Below, one piece after another: positions 27,722-40,043 of a DNA stretch of 64,000 nt. The notes below the pieces were generated by a model, which saw only the letters and a list, made by a program, of their open reading frames with translations, was not told where the DNA came from and did no database searches. This DNA comes from Echinococcus granulosus. Lineage: Eukaryota; Platyhelminthes; Cestoda; Cyclophyllidea; Taeniidae. Where the stretch lies: NCBI RefSeq assembly GCF_000524195.1, contig NW_020170385.1, forward strand, positions 1,319,898-1,383,897. Reading direction: 5' to 3'. Positions within the stretch are counted from its first letter, which is position 1. Every line of letters starts with the position of its first letter. Position numbers and translations under genes: made by a program.

Positions 27722-28064
27722 TACCTTAAAGCGCAATATTGCCGCATCCGACCTTGATATCCATAGTTTGCTTTGCTTACTGCTCATCTACTCCTGAAAA
27801 CAAAGTAACCATTGTTTAATTAAATAACGAATTTATTATAGGATTAAGAGCCTTTAAATAAGTAAAGGATCGGTTGCAAAGCGGCCATGTATATTCGTGA
27901 GCCAAAAAAGTCGGGTTTAAAATTATTATTGCTTAGCATTGTAAAATTAATGTAGTTCTAATAAGAACCAAATATAAACTTACAGTATTAATATTACACC
28001 AAAAAATTTTAACTGACCTTTGTAATTAGACCCGAACGCTCATTCACTGTCGCCCATTTCACCC
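27722..28064. promoter_or_regulatory. Head-to-head spacer between MORN5 and the zinc-finger gene
   Basis: Only 343 bp separate the start codons of two divergent genes, so this stretch must hold both 5' UTRs and both promoters, probably shared. It is AT-rich with no recognisable consensus box that I would defend. Confidence 0.5.
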
Positions 28065-30057
28065 ATGGTCTTCACCAATCGCGATTCGGGTTCCTCGTAC
28101 GTTTTGGTTGTTCCTCTGTCCAGTTTATTCATTTAGCTTACTTGGAGCTTTGTTGAGCACTGGAACTGAGAACACAACGCGGAAAACTCTGGAAGCTTCA
28201 TTGCAGGATATTGCTTTGGCAAATGATGAAAATATCCAACCGTCATTTGACCTTCATATTCGATCATGGCAGTTTTCTAACTTTGAAGACTTTAAATCAA
28301 GGCTCCCGGATTTTTACTCATTGAACAATGTTAGGTATAAGGTTGTGAGGTGTACACCATTGACTGCCGATTCCCTTCAAAAGGCAACGCTCATCTATCG
28401 CTACATGAAATATGCATGCTGTTTTTCTGACTGCCCATCGTATTTCGTACTATCTAAAAAACAGAATTATCTTCGGATAAGTCAGTTTAATATGAGTCAC
28501 AACCATGCTCTTTTACCTGAAAACTGTAAGAATACAACATCGACTTCATGGTTTCAGACTTCGTAATGGCTGATTTATCCGAAGAGTTTACGAGATACTT
28601 TTCACAAAGAGAGTTTGAATCTTATTCGGACGCGATGAAAGTGTTGCATAATTTTGAAGAGGTTCTAGCATTTGTGTTGCTCACTTCTTCTACAGGCAAC
28701 TGGTCTATCTTTCGTCACTGGAAATAGCCAAAAATTCAAGGAGGACGACCCAAAAAGCTTGAAATTGGTATACAAACGCCTCCTTCTCGTTTGTGTTCTC
28801 TACAAGAGTCGCTATAAGAAGACAGCAAAAACAGGTTTTCTTCGCTTTTCAAAATTTACTGTAGGGTGCCGAGCGAGTATAACGTTTGTCAGCAATAAGG
28901 ACGTGATGAAGATTTTGGCTTTTAATATGAAGCATAATCACGTCTGCGGAAGTGAACTAAAAGTGCTTTGCAAGCGAAGAGCATGGATTGAGAACCCCTT
29001 CCCTAGCCGCCTCGAAAACCCCCTTTGTGCCGAATTGAGCGCACATTGCCATTCGACGCAGCGCACCCTTGAAACAGGTATCATGTCAACCCCTTCTTGA
29101 CTGAATTAGAACCTTTTTCATCGTGTGTTGGCGCAAATAATGTGTTGATTTTTAGCAATGCACAAATACTTTCTTTTGACGAACTTTGCAGTAGTATTAA
29201 GAGGTTTAATGAGGTAGGTTATTCCTGTTCTCATGTATCTTTCAAGGTCACAGGCTCGGAGTTTGTCTATTCCCATGGACTAAGATTCCCAATATCCGAT
29301 AAAACTTGGATGAGGATTCTCTTCAAAACGATTGTGTTTGTTTGTGTTCGTGCAGGCTCTGATAGCATTACTTGCAAAGTTTCCTTGTAATTTTCCTAAT
29401 ATTTCAAAGACTAGGTCTGTTCGAACGAATTGTCCGTCTCGGATCAGCTTCCGGTACGATGGGAAGGGGTTCACATTGCGGCAGTTCAATGTTGTGCATA
29501 ACCACGAGACGATAAGCGAGCTGATGGGCCATTGGACCACTACTGTGGGCAATTACGATCGCCGGTTTGAATACGTATCTACCCTGTTAAATCTGAAAAT
29601 CCCATGCCAAATCGTACAATTTTGTGTAAAAAGTAGGTGTTTATTGCAAACGGTCTAATTTCCTGCCCTTAGGACGATTCGGGTTGTCGATGTGTCTAGC
29701 GGATATTCGCAGAATGCAACGGAAACGCCGAAATATTTTTGATTCATCTGAAGTTGAATATGACGAAGATGATGCGTCGTCACACGCATTAGGGTTGGAG
29801 ACTTACGTTCATTATAATTGCCCATTTGGGTATTGTGACTGGGAAGGAACGAATCATCCAAGTAGAAATACTAGGTGGAAAGGTATGCGTCCAATTTCAG
29901 TACGCTCGGAGGGTTGTCACAAACAAAGGTAAAGGTAGCGTGCAACTTATAGACTCATTTTAGCAGTAGAAGGTCTTTTGGTAATCGACAGAAGAATCTA
30001 CAAACTTCGATCAAAGAGCGTGCAGCAAAACCTAGCAAGCAAACGCGGCGAAAATAG
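28065..30057 (+). CDS. Protein with three FAR1/ZSWIM3-like zinc-binding domains, nine exons
   Basis: Exons 28065-28096, 28137-28525, 28558-28661, 28696-29077, 29110-29213, 29247-29378, 29410-29632, 29673-29928 and 29964-30057 join in phase to 571 aa. All eight introns are 31-40 nt. Three diverged copies of one domain (about 56-140, 155-262, 322-418) each end in a Cys then a His-Asn-His block: YLRISQFNMSHNH, MKILAFNMKHNH and FTLRQFNVVHNH. This C...C...HNH arrangement is that of the WRKY/GCM1-type zinc ribbon at the N-terminus of MULE-transposase-derived FAR1 and ZSWIM3 proteins. After copy 3 come LLNLKIP, KRRFGLSMCLADIRRMQRK, as before a MULE transposase core, then an acidic segment and a basic tail. 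No DDE core or SWIM finger is present. Probably DNA-binding (inference). AATAAA at 30076-30081. Confidence 0.8.
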
Positions 30058-30075
30058 CTGTTCTTCAAATCTGTA

Positions 30076-30081
30076 AATAAA
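30076..30081 (+). terminator. Poly(A) signal of the zinc-finger gene
   Basis: AATAAA lies 19 bp after the TAG that ends the nine-exon gene, an unusually short 3' UTR. It supports the chosen terminal exon. Confidence 0.6.
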
Positions 30082-30191
30082 GCTCCAATGAATATTAAAG
30101 GTTTACTCTTGAGAATTTACAAGGTATTGATGCGTTTATGCATATACGTGTATTGTCGGAAGATAGTGTGTCTTTTCGCACATCAACGCCG

Positions 30192-30611
30192 TTAATTGAT
30201 GGTTTCAACAAATATTTCTGGTGCGCGCACTCCGCCCTCGTCCTCGATATAGCGGACGTGATAGGTCTCCACCGTTGTTCTGACCTTTCGTACAGGGCAC
30301 CAGCTGCATTCACAGATACACTTTACACAGGAATTAAGTTTCCTCTTCTCAACCACGGCCTTGAACTCATAGACAGTTTTGCTGATCTGTGTTGCGGAGT
30401 TGACGTATACCACCCTGTATTCGCAACGTGGTGGATCGGATATACTCTCGAAGGCCCCGAGCAGCTTCTTTTGGACCTCATTATTACGTCTTACATCTCG
30501 AGGAAAGTGGGATTCTTCTGCGGTCTTAAAAGGTGACATTTGAAGATGGTCCTGTTGTTTGACGTCAGGAAAATCAAATGACTGCGTTAGCGTCGTTGAA
30601 AAGCTTGTCAT
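30192..30611 (-). CDS. Uncharacterised 139-aa protein with a Cys cluster
   Basis: A single frame from ATG at 30611 to TAA at 30192. It has higher GC and more even codon use than the flanks, and the opposite strand reads less like protein. Residues 1-65 are polar and charged. The middle (CEYRVVYVNSATQISKTVYE) suggests beta strands. Then CVKCICECSWC packs five Cys in eleven residues (C-x2-C-x-C-x-C-x2-C), compatible with metal binding, followed by a Thr/Val/Glu-rich C-terminus. No family is recognised. It converges on the zinc-finger gene with 135 bp between the stops. It could be one exon of a larger gene, since no promoter or poly(A) signal was confirmed. Confidence 0.5.
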   Translation of the reverse strand: MTSFSTTLTQSFDFPDVKQQDHLQMSPFKTAEESHFPRDVRRNNEVQKKLLGAFESISDPPRCEYRVVYVNSATQISKTVYEFKAVVEKRKLNSCVKCICECSWCPVRKVRTTVETYHVRYIEDEGGVRAPEIFVETIN

Positions 30612-31054
30612 ATGGTTTACCTGGTGCTATACCACTGACTCTTTCGGTGCAACTCTAACTGTTGCCACCGTCTACATTCCACTTGCTTTATATTTATTAA
30701 ACATCAGACGTGACCGCGTCAGGAGCAATCTTATCTGATTCATTTAAGTTAAATATATTTTGTGTAGATTTCCTAAGAATGTGGCTTGGCTTTTTTGGAA
30801 AGTTCCAGTGCAGGGGTAGTAAAATTATGTTGAACTATAGCGGAGGGATAGCATCGCGGTACGGAACGCACTCTTCATTTTTTCGTCGGTTGATCTTCAC
30901 ACACGTTTTGCGCGTCAATTTATCACAATAATTCTGTTCCCTACCACAATTTCGTGTTTTTTGTTTCTACTGTAATTGGAAAATTGGAATTCATTCGACA
31001 AATTTTTGCTACTGTTGCGAACACTGGAGTTTACTGAGCCAATGATTAATGAAG

Positions 31055-31422
31055 CAATGCATTAGAACTGGACATATTTCTCAGTATTGGATGCACAGAG
31101 GCTGAGGCGGCGTTATCCCATCCGGTCGCACAAGCAGATGGCAACGAAGATGTACCAAGGGCACAACGCTATGAAGGTATGGCTGAAAGCAGTTGACTCT
31201 TCGCCAGCAACCACTTTTTTCATGTTTGCTAGATCGTTCACCTGATTAACATTTTCAACTATTCATATGCTTTACCTGTTAAGACAAACAGTGCTTCCTA
31301 AAGCGTATGGTCGTGTAGGTGACTACCTAATGCTAAGAGATGATAGTCACATGGGGAATTATTGTCAAGGAAACGGGAAGGATGAGGATGGGACAGCATC
31401 TTCCTTCGATTTTGATCTCTAA
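31055..31422 (+). CDS. Possible two-exon 3' end of an unidentified gene
   Basis: Two segments join in phase: 31055-31176 (frame ALELDIFLSIGCTEAEAALS and on to RAQRYE) with a GTATGG donor, and 31319-31422 (DYLMLRDDSHMGNYCQG to FDFDL and a TAA). The 142-nt intron ends GTGTAG. Both are polar with acidic character and unlike neighbouring DNA. No ATG is visible upstream, so the 5' part is missing or elsewhere. No family recognised. Confidence 0.35.
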
Positions 31423-31579
31423 ATCTCATAGCTTGGGTTCGTGATAAGAGGTTGTGCGCTGACGTGCAAGAAGTGACCTTTCTTCCCACTAATTAACGGG
31501 CCGCAGCTTTCATCAACGATGATTTTTCTACACATTTGAGTTATAGGGCACCGAGCAGGTAGATCTAAACCATGATTGT

Positions 31580-31891
31580 TTGGCCTTCACCAAGAGATTC
31601 GCAGTCTACTCCACCCAGGGGGCATTGTCTTTTGAGAATGACACGGGGCCTTGTAATTGTGGGATGGACGACGAGTGGATCGTTGGGACATGGCCAATGA
31701 AATGTTGGTTTGCCCAATGCTGGATTGGGAAGGACATTTTAGACAACTATTCGGTCAGCAGGCATTCCTGTCCTGACGAAGCAATCTTGTGGGGTGAAAG
31801 AAGCGGTGAAGGGATTTAGAGTCTTTGAGGCTCATTGTTTTCTGTTAATGCCTGAAAGTGGAATCCACTTGCCTATCCTCCACGATCCCCC
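31580..31891. repeat. Possible repeat abutting the second assembly gap
   Basis: GC-richer sequence that is open on both strands (for instance a minus frame reading MSQRSTRRPSHNYKAPC) and runs into the N gap. Such open, non-homologous frames next to a gap are common in interspersed repeats. This is an inference only. Confidence 0.25.
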
Positions 31892-31991
31892 NNNNNNNNN
31901 NNNNNNNNNNNNNNNNNNNNNNNNNNNNNNNNNNNNNNNNNNNNNNNNNNNNNNNNNNNNNNNNNNNNNNNNNNNNNNNNNNNNNNNNNNN
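31892..31991. other. Assembly gap (100 N)
   Basis: Exactly 100 N, a second scaffold join of unknown real length. On its right, 31992-32105 holds a plus-strand frame reading ESQLYTFEEYDLFLMPYYKF and ending in TGA at 32103-32105, which could be a terminal exon of something in the gap. Confidence 0.99.
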
Positions 31992-32596
31992 CGATTTATG
32001 GTTGATTAGTGCATTACTAGAATCACAACTTTATACTTTTGAAGAGTACGATCTTTTCCTGATGCCATACTACAAGTTTCTGCAGAAGCTGCTGCTTCAG
32101 CTGTGAACCCAAACCAGACTAGGTCTGTAAATCAACATAGCCTTTTGCAGTGGGAGAAATCGTCTTCGTAGCAAACGCGCGTGCTACTTTTCCATAACTT
32201 TATCAACTTCGTTAGTTGTGTTGAGTTATATGCCGAAGTAACCCGGCAAAGTTTAGGTTTTTCTTTTGAGACTAATACCCTTGACCTAATCATGAGTAAT
32301 AAGCGCTCCGTTTTTAGTTTTAATCTACACATTTAAAACTTTTACCATCCTTTATAAAGAGAAAAATGAAATTTTTCTCACTGTCCAAGCTTCCGCTAGA
32401 CTGCGTTTCCATTGTTACAAGCGTAAAATTAAAGAGATATCGAAATTACCTATTATACGGACCGTCACTTGTTGATACAACCATAATTCTAAATTAATTT
32501 ACGCTAACCTACGCGTTAAGAGCTTCTCTCTGGAAACCAAATGTTTGTATAACCATGAAAATCTCATACGAATATTTGCAAATTTTAAAGGCCTCT

Positions 32597-32992
32597 CTAA
32601 GTACATGAAGTGTTTTGACCGCAAAGTGTTACTGAGGTGAACGATGGGGATTGTTGTAGACGTGGTACGTCCCGATCAATGTAGAGGAAATCAAGTATCG
32701 CTGATATTTCCTCACTCATATAGGATGTCCCTCGTAGGCAAGTAATCGGTGACGAGCTTATACATTGCAAAATGGAGGTTAAAGTGAAAAGAGTAGGAAA
32801 AAAGTGATTTAATTCTTGAGGAATAACGAGCACACCTACATGAACAATTTGTGCATGATAACCAGAGGCGTGCGATTTCTCGACAGATTGATTCGCAAAT
32901 GTATTTAAGATGCCAAAACCAGGTGCAACAGCGACGTTCATGCAAATGTTCAGGAAGTTGCAGGATGAAAAATCGCTTCTCGCTTCATTCAT
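32597..32992 (-). CDS. 131-codon open frame, coding status unclear
   Basis: ATG at 32992 opens a frame of 131 codons to the stop at 32597. It includes VAVAPGFGILNTFANQ and later SYMSEEISAILDFLYIDRD. The length is above chance for DNA of this composition, but no family is recognised, the opposite strand also has long openings, and no splice or poly(A) signal backs it. Confidence 0.22.
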   Translation of the reverse strand: MNEARSDFSSCNFLNICMNVAVAPGFGILNTFANQSVEKSHASGYHAQIVHVGVLVIPQELNHFFPTLFTLTSILQCISSSPITCLRGTSYMSEEISAILDFLYIDRDVPRLQQSPSFTSVTLCGQNTSCT

Positions 32993-35900
32993 AAAACCCT
33001 AATCAAAAAGCTAATTTTCATTGTGTTTCCGCGAAAGCGCCATAGGTTTGCATACGTCAAAAGATATAAATCGTCGGAGGGTATCACGGGATGGCCACTA
33101 CTATATGCTAAACGTTTTGAGTGTACTTATCCAAACTACCTTAATCATCATAACATTGTTTTTGCAATAAACTACAAAACTGGTTGCATTTGTTGTCAAT
33201 TCCTTCGGTCACATAATGTTGAATCCATATTTGACAGTTGCTATACATCGGCAGAAGATCGTTTAGGATGGATCTGAATTTGTTATGCTACATTTCTCAC
33301 AGACGAGAAAGAGTTTATTTTAGTAGGATAGTTGTGGATGCTAAAGTTTGGGACTTCTATGAATGTGCCTTATATGCATTATAAAAATAGTCATAGTTAA
33401 GAATGTCATTTTGTTATCAATGCGATTTTTTTGGCCATTTCTTAACTAGGATTCCTAGAAATGGTATAACAATACCCATTGCGTTACTGGTATGCACCAT
33501 AAGGCAAAACAATCAAACATGCACAGCACTTTCACCTTGAATACAATTGGAACCGTCATATGAAATGGATTGGCATCTCCGTCAATACCTATGTATTAAA
33601 GATCCAATTAAATACGGTCACAATGGTTACTAATATATATGAAAACTCCTCGATTGTTTATTGAAATTCCGTAACTTCGTGTGAAAGTGTCTCATGAATA
33701 AATAAGCTCAAAGTACGTAACTTGTCCTGTGCAAGACCAGATACATTCGAAAATGGCAATATTTTGAATGGTGCTGTTTGGCCTGCTGAAAGCTACTTTG
33801 ACATGGTTGTGATTTTCAGTTAGGCCCACCGTAACGCTAATGGGTAGAATTAAGCGTCCATAACCAAAGGTTTAACTAGCAAATTACAGTACTTTATTTT
33901 CATCTTTTGTGTAGGTCTTAGGGTATTAATGATGAAACAATTGAAACTTGACATTTGGAATCGGTGATAAAAAAAAGGCATGATTTATCATTAATAGAAG
34001 CCCATAAGGTAATATTTAATGGGCCGTCCTTATTATTCTACGTTAACCACCACAACGTAGTAACCACTTGCAGACCAGGAACAAGAGTAATGCGTTCAAT
34101 TGTTCTCAAAACAAAGAAACATTTGCTCTTCGTGTCAGCAAAACATCACGTCCCTTCCGACGGTTCTTAAGTCATAACCCTTTGTAAACTTCACTAGAGG
34201 GAGTACTAGCCTGAAATATTCAAGGAGCATTGAAGCTCCATAACGCACGTATTTCAAACACCCATTGCTATTCGTAGAATAATTTGCGTAGAGGCAGACC
34301 AATTCAGCATAACATAGTATGAAGCGGTTCGTTCAAACTACTACTTTATTTCTGCCTCACTGCTGCTGATTATTACTTAATTTGAAAATATTTTAAAATT
34401 TCCACATGATTTGCCCAAAATGGGCGCACCAAAATGACAGGCAGACCCATAACAGATGCTTTTAAATTGTTCACGTCTGTGTCTCCAATCAATTTGGGAG
34501 AGAATCTCCCCAAATTTCATTATTGACAATCATATGCTCTCCTATATCGTTTAGGCTTAGTATACGTAACAAATGGAAACAGATTTTTATCTTTATAGGT
34601 CAAGTTCACTGGTTACTTATTGATGTTACCAATGCGCTGCCTAGGTCCTCGTTGTGTCATGGATATGCAGAAGGACTGATGACTGTAATGCTCCGGATCA
34701 TTCAGAACGGCTGAGGCTTTCGGCCATGCCTCCAAGCAGAAGAACAATCTTTAAAGGATTAAGTGTCTACGTAATCAGACGCAGAGTTAAACAGAGCATT
34801 ACAAGAAGCCAACAAAAAACAACTTGATGCAATACGATGTTGATGAACTGCCAAAACAGTTGCTCCTTGAGGAGTACTTACTTGAACTCGGTAATAATAT
34901 TTGTACCTTTAGGAATCAAAGCTGATAGCTTTTACTTTAACATAGGTTACATAATTAGTTGTGTTCTTGAAACTACCTTTGACTGTTTACGTCCCGTGGT
35001 ATTTCAATTTCAAAAGCACTCATAATGTTTCGAATTATTAATAATAATATTTGAACTAAGTGGATTAAAATTCAACTCGCGATTGATTTCGATATCCAAA
35101 TCATGATATTAGCTCCAAAATTCAAATTGAACCCATTTTTGGGAGCAATAACTCGTTTATGTAGTGAAACACTTGGTTTAAATGGGACTAAAAGAGTGCA
35201 ATAAAACACACCAAATATGCAGTTCCGTCCTTATTACAAATAAGTACTTGTTGCATATTCCAAGCCCCCTAAAAGAGAACTAAATAAACAAAATGCTTAT
35301 TTTAGAAGTCAGCTTTGGTATGGAATGGTCAAAAATTGAAACTCAAGGAGGATATAATAAAAGATGTTTTATAAATGGGTTTTAAGCAGTTTGAAGACCA
35401 GATATTGACTCTGTAAGGACCAAGCCTATCCATAAAAGCTCAGTACTATTTAGCCTCTTATGGGTTTGTGACAAATTGTAGCGCAGATATTTTCCTTTCG
35501 TAATCAAGACGTGTTAGAATTCAAATCCTGATCCCATCAATTATAATCCCTTAGGCATATAAATGCTACTACTTAAATGTAAGTAACAGTCTAATGACAA
35601 AAGTAGTGATGAAATGACTGCGCATTGGTTATAGTGATAGTTCCTCGATTTCGGTAGTATAAATTAAGACCAGTGCGGGCAAAGTAATGAAGAGGACAAA
35701 AAACATATCATCAATGTTTCAACCATAAAAAAACCAACCTTGCTTTAATTCCAAGGTAGCAATATTGCAAAGCGGAAATTTTCTGAAAACTAATCATACA
35801 TGAATCTTCAATTTCATCTTAAAATATTTGTGGAGCTACGTTGTGTGGTAAACACAATGTTGTGCCACTAAATATTTTGTTTAAATGCCACTTGCCATAA

Positions 35901-36828
35901 ACCTAATGAGCAGAACATCCATTACTTGTCACCTCATTCCAACTTTCATGAATATTTAATTGCACATTTTGATTACGTTTGTCAAATATCAAGCAAATAG
36001 CAGATGTTTTATGAAGATGCCGCAGTGCCTCCGATTGTACTAAAATCGTATTTAAAAAGAGTCTGATTTAAAGTTCACTTTGTGTCTCGACGCTCCTAAT
36101 CAACTTCATGGTCAATCGTTTGCGTTCATAATTTAACATTCGCCGAAATACTTTCAACAACTTTTAATTTTTTTCTGTGTCTAAAATTGCCATTACACAA
36201 TGCTGTGAACAGCTATTGAATTCGTTCACAACGTTATGGATGAAATTTTTTGCATTATTATTTCTTTGAATGTATAATTCTGGCAGAGAATTTCTAGGTA
36301 TTTTAGGTTCTAGTAAAACTAGGTAGGTCCAAACCATGCTCAATATGAATTATATGCATAAAAGTGGATTTCGTTATGTCAAAATCCTTGTAATTATAGC
36401 TTTATGTAATCATTTTTATGGTAGAAACCAGTAGAGACTTTAAAAGCCAAAACACCGGCTCTTTTAATAGTTGACTATGTCTCTTCGAAACATTCCAAGA
36501 AATCTAGTGTTCGCATTTTCACCATGGATATTTAGTAACTTGAATTTAAATTTTATTAAGACCTTGCCTTAAAATCCTTATTGGTACCCCAGTGATTTAA
36601 AGACCGTAAAACCTGGATCCCTTAAAATAACTTGCACCGCTCTCAGAAATGGGATAAATAAACTAAAATATAAGCAAGCTACGAATCGCTCATTTGCTTA
36701 TAGATAGAAATAAGTAAGGTTTTTTTTTCATATTTAAATCTTGTATTTTGTATTCGTCTTATGGATGCACAAGATACAAACACTCAATGCAGGGCAAGAA
36801 ACACAACAACTAATAATCCGCTAAGCGA
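32993..36828. other. Gene-poor AT-rich region
   Basis: Short open frames only (for example plus 33023-33277, 33955-34170, 34523-34714), none with a family motif. I see no RNA gene, transposon or tandem array. Confidence 0.55.
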
Positions 36829-37703
36829 CTACACAGCAACAAGACCGCCGCGATACTGCTTGACGGGGAACCAGCGCTTTGAGTAAGATGGGTGGGCTGA
36901 GAAGGCATCGGAAATCTCTTCCTCCTCCATCAAATCAAGTAAATCTCTGTAAAGGAGTTGTAACCCTAATCCATTTCCAAAAGTTGCCATCAATTATTTT
37001 GTTGATAGTGATAATATTTCACATTAAGACAAGGTAATACGAAGTACAGTTTGAAATTGGTGCTGGAGTAGTTTGATTTAGTGGTGTGTCTTAAAAGTAA
37101 CCCATGAGAAACTTACCTCAACTTTTCCATTTTTATGAGCTTCGACTCAATTTGTGAAGGCTTTAGAGCGGCTGTTGTGAAGCACACGAGAAATACAGTA
37201 ACCAACGCAATTGCTGAAATGAAAAGGTGTTAATGCGTAGGGATATAATCTTATAAGCAAGCCCAAAAAGTTACCGTAGAAGTTGCGTTGAAGTAAGGGG
37301 CACATTATGATTTCACAAAACTCCTTGTAGCTAAAGTTCGCCTCATCAAAATATATATATGTATATATATAGAAATTTTAGCCAATCGTGTGTACCAACA
37401 CACTTCTTCGAGGTGGCATTCTATTGGTCGGTGAAGTAGGTACTAGTAATTCATAAAAAAAGATAAATTGATTGGACGATAAACTGTTATAGCAAATTTT
37501 ATGAAAAAAATGGAGCAATGTCTGCACTATAACAGGTTTTCGTAATACCTTTGTTCGCACTATTTATTCGGTCAATTGGTTGGAGGTTGTGTGGCGGTGC
37601 TTTAGGAACATAGACGGGAACACGAAGATCATAATTGAACACAATTAAAATTGTGTACTGCTTTTTTACCTTTTGGGGGACTCTGACTAACAGCTATTTT
37701 CAT
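36829..37703 (-). CDS. Small single-pass membrane protein, six short exons
   Basis: Exons 37703-37670, 37599-37549, 37420-37396, 37330-37275, 37213-37117 and 36946-36829 join in phase to 126 aa. The last three are the firmest: YKEFCEIIMCPLLQRNFY, then a membrane helix AIALVTVFLVCFTTAAL, then a charged coil IESKLIKMEKLRDLLDLMEE and a conserved-looking end SAHPSYSKRWFPVKQYRGG. Donors are GTAAGT and GTAACT, acceptors TTTCAG and TTACAG. The N-terminus is short and polar (MKIAVSQSPPK), giving an N-in or signal-anchor topology. I do not recognise the family; a small organelle-membrane subunit would fit the shape, but that is a guess. The 25-nt third exon is the weakest link; alternative acceptors there also keep phase. 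No exon is long enough to be found by length alone. Confidence 0.6.
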
Positions 37704-40043
37704 TGCTGCGCTTGCATCATTTTGCCTCAGTTATAACATATACAGAAAAATGTGAACCTTCGAGTAAGTCTTAGACTAATGCCATTAAAGGTCCACTATT
37801 ACCTGCGAATGCGGCAGTAATTTAAGTGCTAAATTATTTTTTCCCTAAAGGTAAATATTTTTTGGTGATCGAATGTGAGGTCGCAAACTGAGATGCTGCA
37901 AAATAAATAACATGTGTTTGAGAAATGAAGCTTTATTAGAGGATTATGCTCGGTACAATTCTTTTTAAACCAAAAACTTTTTTAGACTACCCTGTGTTCT
38001 GAGAATAAAGTAGGTGGGTGAACTCGGACTTCCAGCTCAAGAATTGGGAAAAGAAAATAATCTGTTTTACAGAGAAACTAGCCTTGAGCATTGCAGGCAT
38101 ACTTGATAGGTGTTCTTCATTTGGGGTACCAAATTAATTAAATACACATATTTTCTTTCATCCAATCCATTAAACTGTTATTTATGCATCTAGCCTCTGA
38201 TCGTCATTAATATTTATGCATTCGATCACTGCTACTCAATTCGAAGATTAGAAGTAGATCATGTCTTGGACGAGTGTTGCAACAGATTGTGGTTTGTCAG
38301 CTAAATATTAAGGGTTTCTACCACAACTTGCTAAATCACCTCTTATTCTTCTACGTTTGAGCGTTCAGAGTGATTTCAATGCTAAAAGTTACTTCTACCC
38401 TTACACTTGGTCAAATTCTAGGCACAAGTAAGAGTTATTATTTTTAGCTTTCCCTAGTAAAACCGAACCCTAGAAATATGTAGTTAACTAAGCAGAGGTA
38501 ATCGGGATTCCTCTTTTTAGATTGGTTAAATGTTTTACCTGATGCCTATATGATGCATAGATTGGGAAAGGATGGATAATCCCATTTAACTACTGAGACA
38601 CAGATTTGTCGGTTTTCCTTCAGAGCTACAATCTAATCCCTGCCTTCTCACCTTTTCAGTTTTAGCATGCAAAATGCAACTGTAAAAGTTTATAATTAGA
38701 GCAGTTAACTAGCTAACGTAATGCTGATATGCACGGAATACACAAAAGAGGCTAGCCCACTTTTTGCAAGCAAGACTTCGGACTGTAAATAAATTTTGAT
38801 TTGATCTTATATGTACTCACATCTTCAAAAAATCGAGCACCAGTATGGATACTCGATCAGTAACAAAATGTACTCACTGTTGACAATGCAACTATTATTC
38901 TGCACTTACAACTTGCTAATCAAAAATAACAATCTGGAATTCACTAGTCCCTATACGTTCCCACGCATTTTTGATATATTCAAGTAAAATGGGTCTTTTT
39001 AAATTTTGTTCTTAATATTATTTGAATGATAGGTACTATGCTCAAATATGAGGTTTTGTAGAACTTCTCTGGTTATCACGCAAAATTTTCTTGCGGATGT
39101 TGTGGAATAAGTTGCCTTGTGGGTCCATTTAATTGGTATCTCACTTAAAGAGTTGCTTATGAAATTACAAGAAAGCCACGCATCTAGGCGCAAAACTTTG
39201 CTTCCTTTATAAATGGAGATAGTAACGCTAAATTACCATTAAAATTGTATGTATTTACGATATATTCAGTCAAAGAAGGTAACAAGGCATGAGCAGCTCC
39301 ATGGCTTCTCAGAGTATCTATCCATTTAATAGACTTTGAAATGCGCCCACGGAGTTGTAACAATTTATGCGAAGTACTAAAGCTACATTATTACCTTGAA
39401 TGAAATCTTTTCACCATTCCCCTTCTAATACTTAATTTTATTGGTTAAATTTATATTATCATTACCGCAAAACTAAGTCTGCTTTCTATTCTGTTTCATA
39501 ACGATGTTGATTGATTTTAGCAACAAATTATTTAACCATAACTCCCAGGCGATCAGGAAACGTGACCTCAATTAAAATCGACCTCTACAACTGCGTAGTT
39601 TTACGCGTTAAAATGATCTCCTCCTGTGACCCGATGAGAGAAAACTTAGTTTATATGAGCAGACACGAGAAGGAAATTTTCTGCGCTATCCAAGAAAGAC
39701 TAAACTTTTAAATATAGGTCGGTGGGGTTTATAGAGGAAAACTATAGTTGTTAAGAATTTCTGTTGGTGAAACTGAGAAACAAATGAAACTGAGGTCTCT
39801 TCGATAGATTAAAATTTGTCATTTCGAAGAGCAAAAATCGCAATGTTCAAGTGTTAAGAATGTTATAGACTTCCTTACTACTTATGCTACACTCACAGCC
39901 AATTTTTTGTTACAAACTTTACAAAAATTGATAAGGTTTGTCGGCTCATAGTTTTGCGAACTATTCAAAGGTGGTCACAATTAAATGGCTGATGATGCGC
40001 GGTTACTACATTAAAATGTTATGATCAATTCGAATAAAACGAA

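Noticed and set aside
37352..37372. AT dinucleotide tract as a promoter element of the membrane-protein gene
   Set aside because: It lies inside an intron of the model and is a simple microsatellite.
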